A stretch of DNA of 64,000 nucleotides from Prevotella sp. (GCA_016287755.1 JAEEWT010000001.1:124001-188000), one strand, 5' to 3'; positions 48,524 through 58,962 are shown, counted from the first letter of the stretch. Program-made: numbers and translations. The notes: generated by a model from the sequence alone, not told the origin.

Positions 48524-49792
48524 ATGCTATACTATCTGTTTAGGTTCTTGGAGAAATTCGATATACCCGGGTCGCACCTCTGGTCGTATATCTCTTTCCG
48601 CGCCTTGCTCACCCTGATCCTGGCGCTGATCATCTCTGCCTGGTTCGGAGAGCATTTCATCAAGTACATGAAACGCAGGAACATCGCTGAAACGTCGCGC
48701 GATCCCAGCATCGACCCGTTTGGCGAGAAGAAGAAAGGTGTTCCCACCATGGGTGGCATCATCATCATCGTGAGTATTCTCGTGCCCGTGATCCTGTTGG
48801 GACGAATGAGGAATATTTATCTCATCCTGATGATCATTACCACTGTTTGGCTGGGATTCCTGGGATTCCTCGACGACTATATCAAGATCTTCCGTAAGAA
48901 CAAAGACGGACTGAAAGGAAAGTATAAGATTGTTGGTCAGGTAAGTATCGGACTCATCGTGGGTCTTACCCTCTGGCTGAGTCCTGACGCAAAGATCAAC
49001 GAGAACCTCACCACCGTAAGACAAGGACAGGAAACGGTGATACATAAGTCGGAAACGGTGAAATCGCTCAAGACCACCATTCCGTTTGTGAAGAATCACG
49101 ACCTCGACTACTCGAAGATCACATCATTCTGCGGGGAGAACGCCCGTGCAGCAGGATGGATTCTTTTCGTGATCATGACCATTCTCGTGGTAACAGCTGT
49201 CTCCAACGGAGCAAACCTCAACGACGGTATGGACGGCATGTGCTCAGGTACATCGGCTATCATCGGTGTGGCGTTAGGCATACTGGCGTATGTGAGCAGT
49301 CATATCGAGTATGCAGCCTACTTCAACATCATGTTCATCCCAGGTTCGCAGGAACTGGTGATCTTCCTCTGTGCTTTCATCGGTGCCATGATCGGATTCC
49401 TCTGGTATAACGCCTTCCCGGCTCAGGTATTCATGGGTGATACAGGATCGCTTACCATTGGTGGTATCATTGGTGTGGGCGCCGTGATCATCCACAAGGA
49501 ACTGTTATTGCTGATCCTCTGCGGCATCTTCTTCGTGGAGAGCCTCAGCGTCATCATACAAACACAGGTGTTTAAGATCTACAAGCGAAAAGGTCAGCGT
49601 GTTCGTGTGTTCAGAGCCACACCGATTCACGACAATTTCCGCAAGCTCGACTCGCAGCTGGATCCCACCAGCCGGTATATCTTCAAGAATTGGCCGCAGC
49701 GCCAGTTCCATGAGTCGAAGATCACAGTCAGGTTCTGGATTGTGTCCATCATCCTGGCAGCACTCACCATCATCACCTTGAAAATCAGATAA
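48524..49792 (+). CDS. mraY: Phospho-MurNAc-pentapeptide translocase
   Basis: MraY makes lipid I in the inner membrane. The 422-residue product has about ten transmembrane segments, GVPTMGG, FLDDYIKI, the NGANLNDGMDGM loop and the GDTGSLTIGG motif. It is about 60 residues longer than E. coli MraY; the extra part (about 150-205, with VIHKSETVKSL) is a polar segment between membrane helices, typical of Bacteroidetes. It is 41 bp from murE and 6 bp from murD. Confidence 0.96.
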   Translation: MLYYLFRFLEKFDIPGSHLWSYISFRALLTLILALIISAWFGEHFIKYMKRRNIAETSRDPSIDPFGEKKKGVPTMGGIIIIVSILVPVILLGRMRNIYLILMIITTVWLGFLGFLDDYIKIFRKNKDGLKGKYKIVGQVSIGLIVGLTLWLSPDAKINENLTTVRQGQETVIHKSETVKSLKTTIPFVKNHDLDYSKITSFCGENARAAGWILFVIMTILVVTAVSNGANLNDGMDGMCSGTSAIIGVALGILAYVSSHIEYAAYFNIMFIPGSQELVIFLCAFIGAMIGFLWYNAFPAQVFMGDTGSLTIGGIIGVGAVIIHKELLLLILCGIFFVESLSVIIQTQVFKIYKRKGQRVRVFRATPIHDNFRKLDSQLDPTSRYIFKNWPQRQFHESKITVRFWIVSIILAALTIITLKIR

Positions 49793-49798
49793 AGAAGA

Positions 49799-51130
49799 AT
49801 GAAAAAGATTGTCGTATTAGGAGCAGCAGAGAGCGGAGCAGGTGCCGCCGTACTCGCCAAGAAAGAAGGGTTCCGTGTCTTTGTATCAGACATGGGATCG
49901 ATTAAGGACAAATACAAGAAATTGCTGGACGACCACCAGATTGAGTGGGAGGAAGGACACCATACAGAAGAGAAGATCCTGGATGCTGATGAGGTGATCA
50001 AGAGTCCGGGTATCCCTGATGAAGCCCCTATGATCCAGAAGATCATCGCCAAGGGCATCCACATCATCAGCGAGATTGAGTTCGCAGGCAGATATACCGA
50101 TGCGAAGATGATCTGTATCACAGGTAGTAACGGTAAGACCACCACTACCTCGCTGATCTATCATATCTTTAAGGAGGCAGGCTATGATGCAGGACTGGCT
50201 GGAAACATCGGAAACAGTCTGGCACTACAGGTGGCTGAGGATCCGCATGAATACTATATCATCGAACTGAGCTCGTTCCAGCTGGATAACATGTACGACT
50301 TCCGTGCCAACGTGGCAGTATTGCTGAATATCACGCCCGACCATCTGGACCGCTACCAGAACAACATGCAGAACTACGTGGACTCGAAGATGAGGATTAT
50401 CCAGAACCAAACCAAGGATGATGCGTTCATCTATTGGAATGACGACCCCATCATCAAACGCGAGTTGGAGAAATATGATATCAAGGCGCTGCAGCTTCCC
50501 TTCTCGGAACTGAAGGAGAAAGGCAGTATCGGTTACATTGAAGAAGGACAATATACCATCGAGGTCCCTACCCCGTTCAACATGGAACAGGAAGCCCTCT
50601 CGCTGACAGGTAAGCATAATATCTACAACTCACTGGCTGCAGGTATCGCTTCCGATGTGGCAGGTATCAAGAAAGAGGTAATCCGCAAGAGTCTTAGCGA
50701 CTTCCCCGGCGTGGAGCACCGACTGGAGAAAGTGTGCACCGTGGGCGGTGTGCAATATATCAACGACTCCAAGGCTACCAACGTAGATGCATGCTGGTAT
50801 GCACTGGAGAGCATGAAGACCCCCACAATCCTGATCATCGGCGGTAAGGACAAGGGTAACGACTATACCCCGATCAAGGAACTGGTGAAAAAGAAATGTG
50901 CAGGACTGGTTTATCTTGGTGCCGACAACACCAAGTTGCACGAAAACTTCGATGAAATGGGCATTCCTGTACGCGACACCCACTCTATGAAGGAGTGTAT
51001 AGAGGCCTGTTACGAGATGGCAGAGCCGGGCATGACCGTACTGCTCAGTCCGTGCTGCGCCTCGTTCGACCTTTTCAAGAATATGGAGGATCGTGGTGAG
51101 CAGTTCAAGACGCTCGCACGAAACCTATAA
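49799..51130 (+). CDS. murD: UDP-MurNAc-L-alanine:D-glutamate ligase
   Basis: MurD adds D-Glu to UDP-MurNAc-L-Ala. The 443-residue product starts MKKIVVLGAAESGAGAAVLA, has the ATP loop ITGSNGKTTTTSLI near residue 108 and the LNITPDHLDRY and NDSKATNVDA motifs. It lies between mraY and ftsW. Confidence 0.96.
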   Translation: MKKIVVLGAAESGAGAAVLAKKEGFRVFVSDMGSIKDKYKKLLDDHQIEWEEGHHTEEKILDADEVIKSPGIPDEAPMIQKIIAKGIHIISEIEFAGRYTDAKMICITGSNGKTTTTSLIYHIFKEAGYDAGLAGNIGNSLALQVAEDPHEYYIIELSSFQLDNMYDFRANVAVLLNITPDHLDRYQNNMQNYVDSKMRIIQNQTKDDAFIYWNDDPIIKRELEKYDIKALQLPFSELKEKGSIGYIEEGQYTIEVPTPFNMEQEALSLTGKHNIYNSLAAGIASDVAGIKKEVIRKSLSDFPGVEHRLEKVCTVGGVQYINDSKATNVDACWYALESMKTPTILIIGGKDKGNDYTPIKELVKKKCAGLVYLGADNTKLHENFDEMGIPVRDTHSMKECIEACYEMAEPGMTVLLSPCCASFDLFKNMEDRGEQFKTLARNL

Positions 51131-51144
51131 TATAATAGTAGTAT

Positions 51145-52416
51145 ATGTTCAATAAACTGAGCCGACTGAAAATCAAGGGCGATGGCATCATCTGGATGGT
51201 ATTCTTCCTGCTGTGCATCGTCAGTGTGCTTGAGGTATATAGTGCCTCCAGCTCGCTGACCTACAAGGCAGGTAACTACTGGAATCCGGTGCTCTACCAT
51301 ACCATCCTGCTGTTCTTCGGCGTGGGATTCATGATCGTGACGATGAATATCAAGTGTAAGTACTTCAAGATCGTCACCCCCTTCGCACTGGTCATCTCGC
51401 TGGTTATGCTCATTGCCGTACTGATTGTAGGACAGTCAACCAACGGCGCCCAGCGATGGATTGGCTTGTTCGGCATTCAGTTCCAACCCTCAGAGATAGC
51501 GAAAGGCGCTGTCATCCTCGCAGAGGCACAGATTCTAAGTGCTATGCAGACCATTGACGGGGCCGACCGTCGTGCGTTCAAATATATTCTGTTTGTATCA
51601 CTGCCCATTATCTTCCTCATCGCCATGGAGAACCTCTCCACGGCAGCACTCCTGTTCTTGACGGTGATTATCATGATGTTTATCGGACGGGTACCAAAGG
51701 TACAGCTGGGTCGACTCATGGGTGTGCTGGCCTTGTTGGCAGCAACAGGATTTGCCATGATCATGCTGGTGGGTAACGATGCGAAAGAGCCGACCGACAG
51801 TGAGAAGATGAACATGACCGAGCAGGTGGTGGAGAAGAAGGAAGCACCTGGCTTCATGGCCAAGATCTTCCACCGTGCCGACACCTGGAAGGCGAGAATC
51901 GTCGATTTCATGGACCATACGGAACTCTCACCCGAAGAGGTTGACCTTGACAAGGACGCACAGAAGAGTCATGCGAAGATTGCCATCGCCTCCTCGAACA
52001 TCGTGGGTAAAGGACCGGGTAACTCTGTGGAGCGTGACTTCCTCTCACAGGCTTTCTCCGACTTCATCTACGCCATCATCATCGAAGAGATGGGTATCGT
52101 GGGGGCAGCTGTAGTCTGTCTGCTATATATCATCCTGTTGTTCCGCACGGCTTCCATCGCCAACCGTTGTGCCAATGCGTTTCCTGCTTTGCTGATTATG
52201 GGTATCGCCCTGCTGCTGGTAACGCAGGCTATGTTCAACATGGCCGTGGCCGTAGGACTGGCACCTGTCACAGGACAGCCGCTGCCGCTCATCAGTAAGG
52301 GTGGTACATCCACGATTGTGAACTGTGTCTATGTGGGAATCATCCTGAGCGTCAGTTACACAGCCAAACGGAAAGACGAGACAACGGAAAAGAGAACAAT
52401 GGCCAAAGCGGCTTAA
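51145..52416 (+). CDS. ftsW: Septal peptidoglycan polymerase FtsW
   Basis: FtsW is the SEDS-family glycosyltransferase of the divisome. The 423-residue product has about ten transmembrane helices, NGAQRWIGLFGIQFQPSEIAK and the C-terminal PVTGQPLPLISKGGTS. A large polar loop (about 215-295) with EKKEAPGFMAKIF sits between helices, as seen in Bacteroidetes. It follows murD by 14 bp. Confidence 0.95.
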   Translation: MFNKLSRLKIKGDGIIWMVFFLLCIVSVLEVYSASSSLTYKAGNYWNPVLYHTILLFFGVGFMIVTMNIKCKYFKIVTPFALVISLVMLIAVLIVGQSTNGAQRWIGLFGIQFQPSEIAKGAVILAEAQILSAMQTIDGADRRAFKYILFVSLPIIFLIAMENLSTAALLFLTVIIMMFIGRVPKVQLGRLMGVLALLAATGFAMIMLVGNDAKEPTDSEKMNMTEQVVEKKEAPGFMAKIFHRADTWKARIVDFMDHTELSPEEVDLDKDAQKSHAKIAIASSNIVGKGPGNSVERDFLSQAFSDFIYAIIIEEMGIVGAAVVCLLYIILLFRTASIANRCANAFPALLIMGIALLLVTQAMFNMAVAVGLAPVTGQPLPLISKGGTSTIVNCVYVGIILSVSYTAKRKDETTEKRTMAKAA

Positions 52417-52450
52417 GTCATCATATAAGGATCACCTAAACAACAAAGAC

Positions 52451-53566
52451 ATGGAAAAGGAATTGAGGATTATCATCAGTGGAGGTGGCACAGGAGGACA
52501 TATCTTCCCTGCTATATCCATTGCCAATGCCATCAAGAACAAGAACCCGGAAGCAAAGATCCTGTTCGTGGGTGCAGAAGACCGCATGGAGATGCAGCGT
52601 GTTCCCGCTGCCGGATATGAAATAAAAGGACTGCCTATTTGCGGCTTCGACAGGAAGAACCTGCTGAAGAACGTGAAGGTGCTCTATAAGATATGGAAAA
52701 GTCAGCGCATGGCACGCAGCATCATCAAGGACTTCCGTCCAATGGCTGCTGTGGGTGTTGGCGGTTACGCCAGCGGACCTACACTGAACAAGTGCGCCGC
52801 CATGGGAATCCCCTGTCTGATACAGGAACAGAACTCCTACGCAGGTGTCACCAACAAGCTGTTGGCCAAGAAAGCAGAGAAGATCTGCGTGGCCTACGAG
52901 AATATGGATCGCTTCTTCCCTGCAGAGAAGATCATCATGACAGGAAACCCCGTACGACAATCGTTGTTGGAGACAACCATCAGTCGTGAGGAGGCCATCA
53001 AGCAATTCGGTCTGGATCCCGAGAAGAAAACCATTCTCATCGTGGGCGGTTCCTTGGGAGCCCGCACCGTGAACGAGAGTGTATTGCAACACCTGGACGA
53101 GATAGAGAACAGTGGTGTGCAGGTAATCTGGCAGACCGGTAAGTACTACCACGAGAGCATCCTGGAGAAGCTGAAGAGTCATCATGAGCTGCCGATGCTG
53201 AAGGTGATGGATTTCATTACCGACATGGGCGCTGCATACAAGGCTGCCGACTTGGTCATCAGTCGTGCAGGGGCAGGAAGTATCTCTGAGTTCTGTCTCC
53301 TGGGAACACCCGTTATCCTTGTTCCTTCGCCGAATGTGGCAGAGGACCATCAGACCAAGAACGCCATGGCACTGGTAAACAAGGATGCTGCCTTGTATGT
53401 CAAGGACAGTGAGGCACCCGAGAAGGTCATCGAACTGGCCATCGCCACAGTGAAAGACGAAGGGAAGCTATCGTCTCTGCGTGAGAACATCCTCAAGCTC
53501 GCCCTGCCCAACTCGGCCGACATCATTGCCGATGAGGTGATTCGTCTGGCACAAAGAAACCAATAA
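52451..53566 (+). CDS. murG: UDP-GlcNAc:lipid I N-acetylglucosaminyltransferase
   Basis: MurG converts lipid I to lipid II at the cytoplasmic face. The 371-residue product has the N-terminal ISGGGTGGHIFPAISIA, GVGGYASGPT, and the donor-site ISRAGAGSISEF and PSPNVAEDHQTKNA. It lies between ftsW and murC. Confidence 0.97.
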   Translation: MEKELRIIISGGGTGGHIFPAISIANAIKNKNPEAKILFVGAEDRMEMQRVPAAGYEIKGLPICGFDRKNLLKNVKVLYKIWKSQRMARSIIKDFRPMAAVGVGGYASGPTLNKCAAMGIPCLIQEQNSYAGVTNKLLAKKAEKICVAYENMDRFFPAEKIIMTGNPVRQSLLETTISREEAIKQFGLDPEKKTILIVGGSLGARTVNESVLQHLDEIENSGVQVIWQTGKYYHESILEKLKSHHELPMLKVMDFITDMGAAYKAADLVISRAGAGSISEFCLLGTPVILVPSPNVAEDHQTKNAMALVNKDAALYVKDSEAPEKVIELAIATVKDEGKLSSLRENILKLALPNSADIIADEVIRLAQRNQ

Positions 53567-53602
53567 CCTTATAAAAGAAGGTTGGAACAAACAAAAAGAA
53601 AC

Positions 53603-54985
53603 ATGGAACAGAAAGATATAAAAGCAGTATATTTCGTAGGTATCGGTGGAATCGGTATGAGTGCCATCGCCCGTTACTTCCTGAGGATGGGACTGGTGGT
53701 GGCCGGCTACGACAAGACACCATCGCCGCTGACCAGACAGATGGAGAAGGAAGGGGCGCTGATTCACTATGAGGAACTGGTGGATGAGATTCCGCATACC
53801 TGCAAGAACCCTAAGCACACCCTCGTGGTATATACACCTGCCATCCCGCAAGAGCACAAGGAACTGGTATTCTTCCGTGAAAACGGCTTTGATGTGGAGA
53901 AGCGGGCACAGGTGCTGGGCATGCTCACCCGTTCAAACAAAGGACTATGTGTGGCTGGTACGCATGGCAAGACCACCACATCCACCATGTGTGCCCATAT
54001 CTTGCACCAGAGTCATATCGACTGTAATGCGTTCTTAGGAGGCATCTCCAAGAACTACGGAACGAACTATATCTTCAGTAAGGAAAGCGAGTTCGTAGTC
54101 ATCGAGGCCGATGAGTTCGACCGCAGCTTCCACTGGTTGCGTCCGTGGATGACGGTGATCACCAGTACTGATCCTGATCATCTCGATATCTACGGTACCA
54201 AGGAGGCCTATCTGGAGAGCTTCCGCCACTACACCACACTGATTCAGCCGGGCGGCGCACTGATCATCCACCGCGGATTGGAGATGAAAGCCGACGTACA
54301 GGAGGGAGTGAAGGTGTATGAGTACGCTCTGGAAGATGGTGATTTCCATGCAGAAAACATCCGGATCGGAAACGGAGAAATCACCTTCGACTTTATCTCT
54401 CCCATCGAGAATATCAAGAATGTAGCACTGGGACAGCCTGTTCCCATCAATATTGAGAACGGTATTGCCGCCATGGCTATGGCCCAGCTGAACGGCTGTC
54501 TGGCGGAAGAGATCAAATATGGAATGAAAACGTACGGTGGTGTTGATCGCCGCTTCGATTTCAAGCTGAAGAACGACAAGATCGTATTCCTGAGCGACTA
54601 CGCACATCATCCCAAAGAGATCTACCAGAGTGCGCGGAGCATCAGGGAACTGTATAAGGATAGAAAGATCACTGTGATCTTCCAACCGCACCTCTATTCA
54701 CGCACCCACGACTTCTACCTCGACTTCGCCGAGAGTTTGAGTCTGCTCGACGAGGTGGTACTCACCGAGATCTACCCTGCCCGCGAGCTGCCCATTCCCG
54801 GGGTTACCTCGAAGCTCATCTACGATCATCTCAAGGAAGGGGTACAGAAGATGATGATTGCCAAGGACGACGTACTGGATTTCGTGAAGGAACACGACTT
54901 TGAAGTATTGATTGTTTTGGGTGCAGGAGACCTTGACAACCTGGTTCCTGAAATGGAAAAGATTCTGAGTAAACGGTATAAATGA
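53603..54985 (+). CDS. murC: UDP-MurNAc:L-alanine ligase
   Basis: MurC adds the first L-Ala. The 460-residue product starts MEQKDIKAVYFVGIGGIGMS, has the ATP loop AGTHGKTTTSTM near residue 114 and the YAHHPKEI motif. An in-frame TTG at 53582 would add 7 residues; the ATG at 53603 is preferred. It is 5 bp from ftsQ. Confidence 0.95.
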   Translation: MEQKDIKAVYFVGIGGIGMSAIARYFLRMGLVVAGYDKTPSPLTRQMEKEGALIHYEELVDEIPHTCKNPKHTLVVYTPAIPQEHKELVFFRENGFDVEKRAQVLGMLTRSNKGLCVAGTHGKTTTSTMCAHILHQSHIDCNAFLGGISKNYGTNYIFSKESEFVVIEADEFDRSFHWLRPWMTVITSTDPDHLDIYGTKEAYLESFRHYTTLIQPGGALIIHRGLEMKADVQEGVKVYEYALEDGDFHAENIRIGNGEITFDFISPIENIKNVALGQPVPINIENGIAAMAMAQLNGCLAEEIKYGMKTYGGVDRRFDFKLKNDKIVFLSDYAHHPKEIYQSARSIRELYKDRKITVIFQPHLYSRTHDFYLDFAESLSLLDEVVLTEIYPARELPIPGVTSKLIYDHLKEGVQKMMIAKDDVLDFVKEHDFEVLIVLGAGDLDNLVPEMEKILSKRYK

Positions 54986-54990
54986 TATAA

Positions 54991-55893
54991 ATGATGCGCT
55001 TCAACTGGAAAAAGGCCCTCATTGTGATACTGGATCTGGCCTTAGCGGTCTATCTGGTACTCGCCATGACCTCGTTCAACAAACCGGACGAGACTGCCAA
55101 GTTGTGCACCAAGGTAAGCATCAATATTGCCGACGAGAACACCAACGGATTCCTCAGCGCGAAAGAGATCAAGCGAATACTGGAAAAGAACAAACTCTAT
55201 CCGCTGGAGAAACACATGCAGAACATCAATCCGCGTGACATTGAGGATGTGCTCAAGACCAGTTCCTTCGTGAATACCGTCCAGTGCTACAAGACACAGA
55301 ATGGTCATGTGTGTATTCAGATCACCCAGCGACTGCCCGTTGTACGAATCATGAACGTCAAAGGCGAGAACTACTATCTCGACGACGAGGGAGGCATCAT
55401 GCCCAACTCGAAATACACCAGCGACCTGATTATCGCCACCGGCTATATCAATCAGGGCTTCGCAAAGAGTTACCTCGCACCGCTCACAGAGGTGCTAATG
55501 TCCAATGAGTTCTGGAAGAACCAGATTGTGCAGATCAATATCCTGCCCGACCTTGGTGTGGAACTGGTACCACGAGTTGGTGAACACATCATCTTCATCG
55601 GCTACCTGCCGCAATCTAAGGATGATGCCACCAGAAAGGTGCTGATTACCGACTACATCAACAAAAAACTCGAGCGTTTGGAGAAGTTCTACCAATACGG
55701 ACTGAATACCGCAGGCTGGAACAAATACCATTACATCAGTCTGGAATTCGACAACCAGATTATCTGCAAGAAAACCGTCAAGAGCATGCCGGTCTATACC
55801 CCACCGGCACCAAAGAAAGAAGAGAAGAAAGACTCTACGGCAACCATCAAAAAGGACACCATAAAACAAGACAACAATAAAAAAACAGTATAG
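54991..55893 (+). CDS. ftsQ: Division protein FtsQ
   Basis: FtsQ is the bitopic divisome scaffold. The 300-residue product has a short cytoplasmic tail, a transmembrane helix (about residues 8-25), a POTRA-like domain (about 35-115, ISAKEI-like SAKEIKRILEKNK and QITQRLPVVRIMN) and a variable end rich in Lys/Thr (KKEEKKDSTATIKKD). It occupies the place where proteobacteria also have ddl, which is absent here. It ends 3 bp before ftsA. Confidence 0.88.
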   Translation: MMRFNWKKALIVILDLALAVYLVLAMTSFNKPDETAKLCTKVSINIADENTNGFLSAKEIKRILEKNKLYPLEKHMQNINPRDIEDVLKTSSFVNTVQCYKTQNGHVCIQITQRLPVVRIMNVKGENYYLDDEGGIMPNSKYTSDLIIATGYINQGFAKSYLAPLTEVLMSNEFWKNQIVQINILPDLGVELVPRVGEHIIFIGYLPQSKDDATRKVLITDYINKKLERLEKFYQYGLNTAGWNKYHYISLEFDNQIICKKTVKSMPVYTPPAPKKEEKKDSTATIKKDTIKQDNNKKTV

Positions 55894-55896
55894 CTT

Positions 55897-57354
55897 ATGG
55901 CACCAAAGGATTTCATCGTAGCAATTGAACTCGGCTCATCCAAGATGACCGGTATCGCGGGAAAGAAGAACCTCGACGGCAGCATTTCTGTACTCGCCGT
56001 GGTTACAGAGGATTCTTCCACGTTTATCCGCAAGGGAGTGATTTACAACATTGACAAGACGGCACAATGCATCTCCAGTATTGTCAAAAGACTGACTGCG
56101 ACATTGAAGACCAGCATCTCACAGGTCTATGTAGGTGTCGGAGGTCAGTCGATACGAAGCCTCAAGAACGTCATCGTCAAGAATCTTGCTGCCGACACCA
56201 TCGTCACACAAGAGATGGTGAATGAGTTGATGGATGCAAACCGTAACATGAGCTATCAGGATCAGGAGATTCTGGATGCAGCCACCCAGGAATATAAGGT
56301 GGACAACCAGTACCAGTTGGATCCCGTGGGTATCCAGTGTGCCCGACTGGAAGGTAACTTCCTCAATATCCTGTGGCGCAAGATGTTCTACAGGAACCTA
56401 AATAAATGCTTCGATCTGGCTGGCGTTCCCATTGCCGAGATGTATCTCGCTCCGCTGGCCTTGGCCGACAGTGTGCTGACTGATGCTGAGAAGCGTTCGG
56501 GATGTGCCCTTGTTGACCTGGGTGCTGATACTACCACTGTCAGTGTCTATTACAAGAATATTCTCCGTCACCTCGCTGTGATTCCTCTGGGCAGTAACAA
56601 TATCACCAAAGATATTGCTTCCCTGCAAATGGAAGAGAGCACAGCCGAGGAGATGAAACTGAAATACGGCAGTGCCTGGACAGACAATGGAGAGATCGAC
56701 AACAACATGTCACTGAGCATTGATGCCGATCGTTCCGTGAAGAGTCGTGAGTTCATCTCCATCGTGGAAGGACGTATTGAGGAGATCATCGAGAATGTAT
56801 GGTATCAGGTGCCGTCAGAATATGCTGACCGTCTGCTGGGAGGTATCATCCTGACAGGTGGCGGTTCGAACATGAAGAATATCGAGACCGCCTTCCGCAA
56901 CCATACCCATATCGACAAGATCCGCATTGCCAAGTTCGTCACACAGAGCATCAGCGCCAAGGATCCGATGATCGCTGCTCACAATGGCACAATGAACACC
57001 ATTCTCGGTCTGCTGGCCAAGGGTGACATGAACTGCGCAGGTGCTGAGGTTGATGCCAATGGCGATCTGTTCAAAGAGACCAAGGCCGCACCTGTTAATC
57101 AGGATCGCGAACCTCGCAAGCCTAACGAGTTAGGTCCTGGCGTAATCCAGACCGAGGCTGAGAAGCAGAAGGCCGAAGAGGAGAAACGCAGACAGGAAGA
57201 GGCCGAGGAAGCTGCACGTAGAGCCGAAGAAGAAGCTGCAGAGGCTGCTCGCAAGGCAGAGGAAGAAGAGAAGAAGAAAGAAAACCGCAAAAAGACGGTC
57301 GGCAAACTGAAGAACTTCTTCAAGAATCTCATTGCTGAACCCGAAGAAGAGTAA
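55897..57354 (+). CDS. ftsA: Division protein FtsA
   Basis: FtsA is the actin-like protein that tethers FtsZ to the membrane. The 485-residue product has VAIELGSSKMTGIAG (phosphate 1), CALVDLGADTTTVSVY (phosphate 2) and the adenosine motif LTGGGSNMKNI. The C-terminal tail is unusually charged (repeats of EAEEAARRAEEEA) and ends in a basic amphipathic helix (VGKLKNFFKNLI) likely to insert in the membrane. It is 52 bp from ftsZ. Confidence 0.95.
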   Translation: MAPKDFIVAIELGSSKMTGIAGKKNLDGSISVLAVVTEDSSTFIRKGVIYNIDKTAQCISSIVKRLTATLKTSISQVYVGVGGQSIRSLKNVIVKNLAADTIVTQEMVNELMDANRNMSYQDQEILDAATQEYKVDNQYQLDPVGIQCARLEGNFLNILWRKMFYRNLNKCFDLAGVPIAEMYLAPLALADSVLTDAEKRSGCALVDLGADTTTVSVYYKNILRHLAVIPLGSNNITKDIASLQMEESTAEEMKLKYGSAWTDNGEIDNNMSLSIDADRSVKSREFISIVEGRIEEIIENVWYQVPSEYADRLLGGIILTGGGSNMKNIETAFRNHTHIDKIRIAKFVTQSISAKDPMIAAHNGTMNTILGLLAKGDMNCAGAEVDANGDLFKETKAAPVNQDREPRKPNELGPGVIQTEAEKQKAEEEKRRQEEAEEAARRAEEEAAEAARKAEEEEKKKENRKKTVGKLKNFFKNLIAEPEEE

Positions 57355-57406
57355 CCTCTCCCTTTTATCAATCAAACATTCATTCACCATTAAATAAAAT
57401 AGCGTT

Positions 57407-58729
57407 ATGATGGACGATAACAGATTCAACATATTAGACTTTGGCGAGCCAGAGAAAGAGAATAGTATCATCAAAGTGATCGGTGTTGGTGGCGGTGGCG
57501 GAAATGCTGTAAACCACATGTACCGCGAGGGCATCCACGATGTCACCTTCGTGTTGTGCAACACTGATAACCAGGCATTGAACGACAGTCCTGTACCTGT
57601 TCACCTCCAGTTGGGAAAGGAAGGACTGGGTGCCGGTAACAAACCCGAGAAAGCGCGTAAGGCTGCCGAGGAAAGCATCGACGACGTACGTAACATGCTG
57701 TCCGACGGTACGAAGATGGCTTTCATTACTGCCGGTATGGGTGGTGGTACAGGAACAGGTGCAGCTCCTGTCATTGCCCGCATCAGTAAGGAACTGGGTA
57801 TCCTCACCGTGGGTATCGTTACCATCCCCTTCCGTTTCGAAGGTCCGAAGAAGATCGACCAGGCCCTTGATGGTGTGGAGGAGATGTCAAAGCATGTAGA
57901 TGCCTTGTTGGTTATCAACAATGAGCGTCTGCGTGAGATCTATCCTGAGCTCACCGTGCTCGACGCCTTCGGCAAGGCCGATGACACTTTGAGCGTGGCA
58001 GCCAAGTCGATTGCTGAGATCATCACCGTACATGGCTTGATCAACCTCGACTTCAACGATGTAAAGACCGTTTTGAAGGATGGTGGTGTTGCCATCATGT
58101 CAACAGGTTACGGAGAAGGTGAAGGACGTGTGAAGAAGGCCATTGACGATGCGCTGAACTCACCGTTGCTCAACGACAACGATGTCTTCAACTCCAAGAA
58201 GATCCTGCTGAGCATCTCCTTCAACAGTGACAAGCAGACGCAGACGGGTCTGATGATGGAAGAGATGAACGATGTGAACGACTTCATGGCCAAGTTCGGT
58301 AATGACTTCGAGATCAAGTGGGGTCTGGCAACCGATCCTGAGCTGGGCGACAAGGTGAAGGTAACCATCTTGGCCACCGGCTTCGGTATCGAGGATGTGG
58401 ACGGCATGAGCAGTCATTTCGGTAAGCGCACCCAGGAAGAGGCCGACCGTATCGCTGCAGAGGAGGAGAAGGCTGCCGAACGTCTCGACCGTCGTAACCG
58501 TTACTACGGAAAGGATGGTTCCACCACACAGTATAAGCGTCGTCCCCATATCTTCATTTTCCGTCAGGAAGACCTTGACAACGACGATGTGATCTCTGAT
58601 GTGGAGCAGACACCTACCTATAAACGTACTCGTCAGGTGCTCGATGAGATCCGTAACAAGGCAGCAGGCAATGTCAAACCCACCGAGGAGGACAAGGAGG
58701 CCATTCAGGGCACCATCCGCTTTGCCTGA
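57407..58729 (+). CDS. ftsZ: Division protein FtsZ
   Basis: FtsZ is the tubulin-like GTPase that forms the Z ring. The 440-residue product has the tubulin signature GGGTGTGAAPVIAR, NTDNQAL, and the T7 synergy loop NLDFNDVKTVLKDGG. A linker of about 100 residues with AEEEKAAERLDRR leads to the C-terminal end IQGTIRFA. It is last in the dcw cluster and is followed by a hairpin and a palindrome array. Confidence 0.97.
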   Translation: MMDDNRFNILDFGEPEKENSIIKVIGVGGGGGNAVNHMYREGIHDVTFVLCNTDNQALNDSPVPVHLQLGKEGLGAGNKPEKARKAAEESIDDVRNMLSDGTKMAFITAGMGGGTGTGAAPVIARISKELGILTVGIVTIPFRFEGPKKIDQALDGVEEMSKHVDALLVINNERLREIYPELTVLDAFGKADDTLSVAAKSIAEIITVHGLINLDFNDVKTVLKDGGVAIMSTGYGEGEGRVKKAIDDALNSPLLNDNDVFNSKKILLSISFNSDKQTQTGLMMEEMNDVNDFMAKFGNDFEIKWGLATDPELGDKVKVTILATGFGIEDVDGMSSHFGKRTQEEADRIAAEEEKAAERLDRRNRYYGKDGSTTQYKRRPHIFIFRQEDLDNDDVISDVEQTPTYKRTRQVLDEIRNKAAGNVKPTEEDKEAIQGTIRFA

Positions 58730-58799
58730 CCCTCATTAGGATAACTCTATACACATACATATAAATTATCCTCATTATTTTTTGAACATAATACCTTTA

Positions 58800-58829
58800 C
58801 CGCCCTTTCCTCGTGAGAGAAAAGGGCGG
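58800..58829 (+). terminator. Probable terminator of the dcw cluster
   Basis: CCGCCCTTT (58800-58808) pairs with AAAGGGCGG (58821-58829), with an inner CTC/GAG pair. The following T content (TCTATTT) is modest. Confidence 0.6.
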
Positions 58830-58884
58830 TCTATTTAATGGAGTATATTGCTACAGAATTGGGGTTCCTTCCGTCATACAAGTT

Positions 58885-58945
58885 ATTCCCAACGTGGGAA
58901 TAAAATGTTCCCAACGTGGGAATAAATTGTTCCCAGCGTGGGAAT
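58885..58945. repeat. Array of three TTCCCA-N3-TGGGAA palindromes, 22-bp period
   Basis: Palindromes TTCCCAACGTGGGAA (58886), the same (58908) and TTCCCAGCGTGGGAA (58930) are exactly 22 bp apart. They lie between convergent ftsZ and the CE15-like gene, as the related array at 40753 lies between dgt and glsB. Confidence 0.9.
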
Positions 58946-58962
58946 AAATGGAAACCTTCTTG

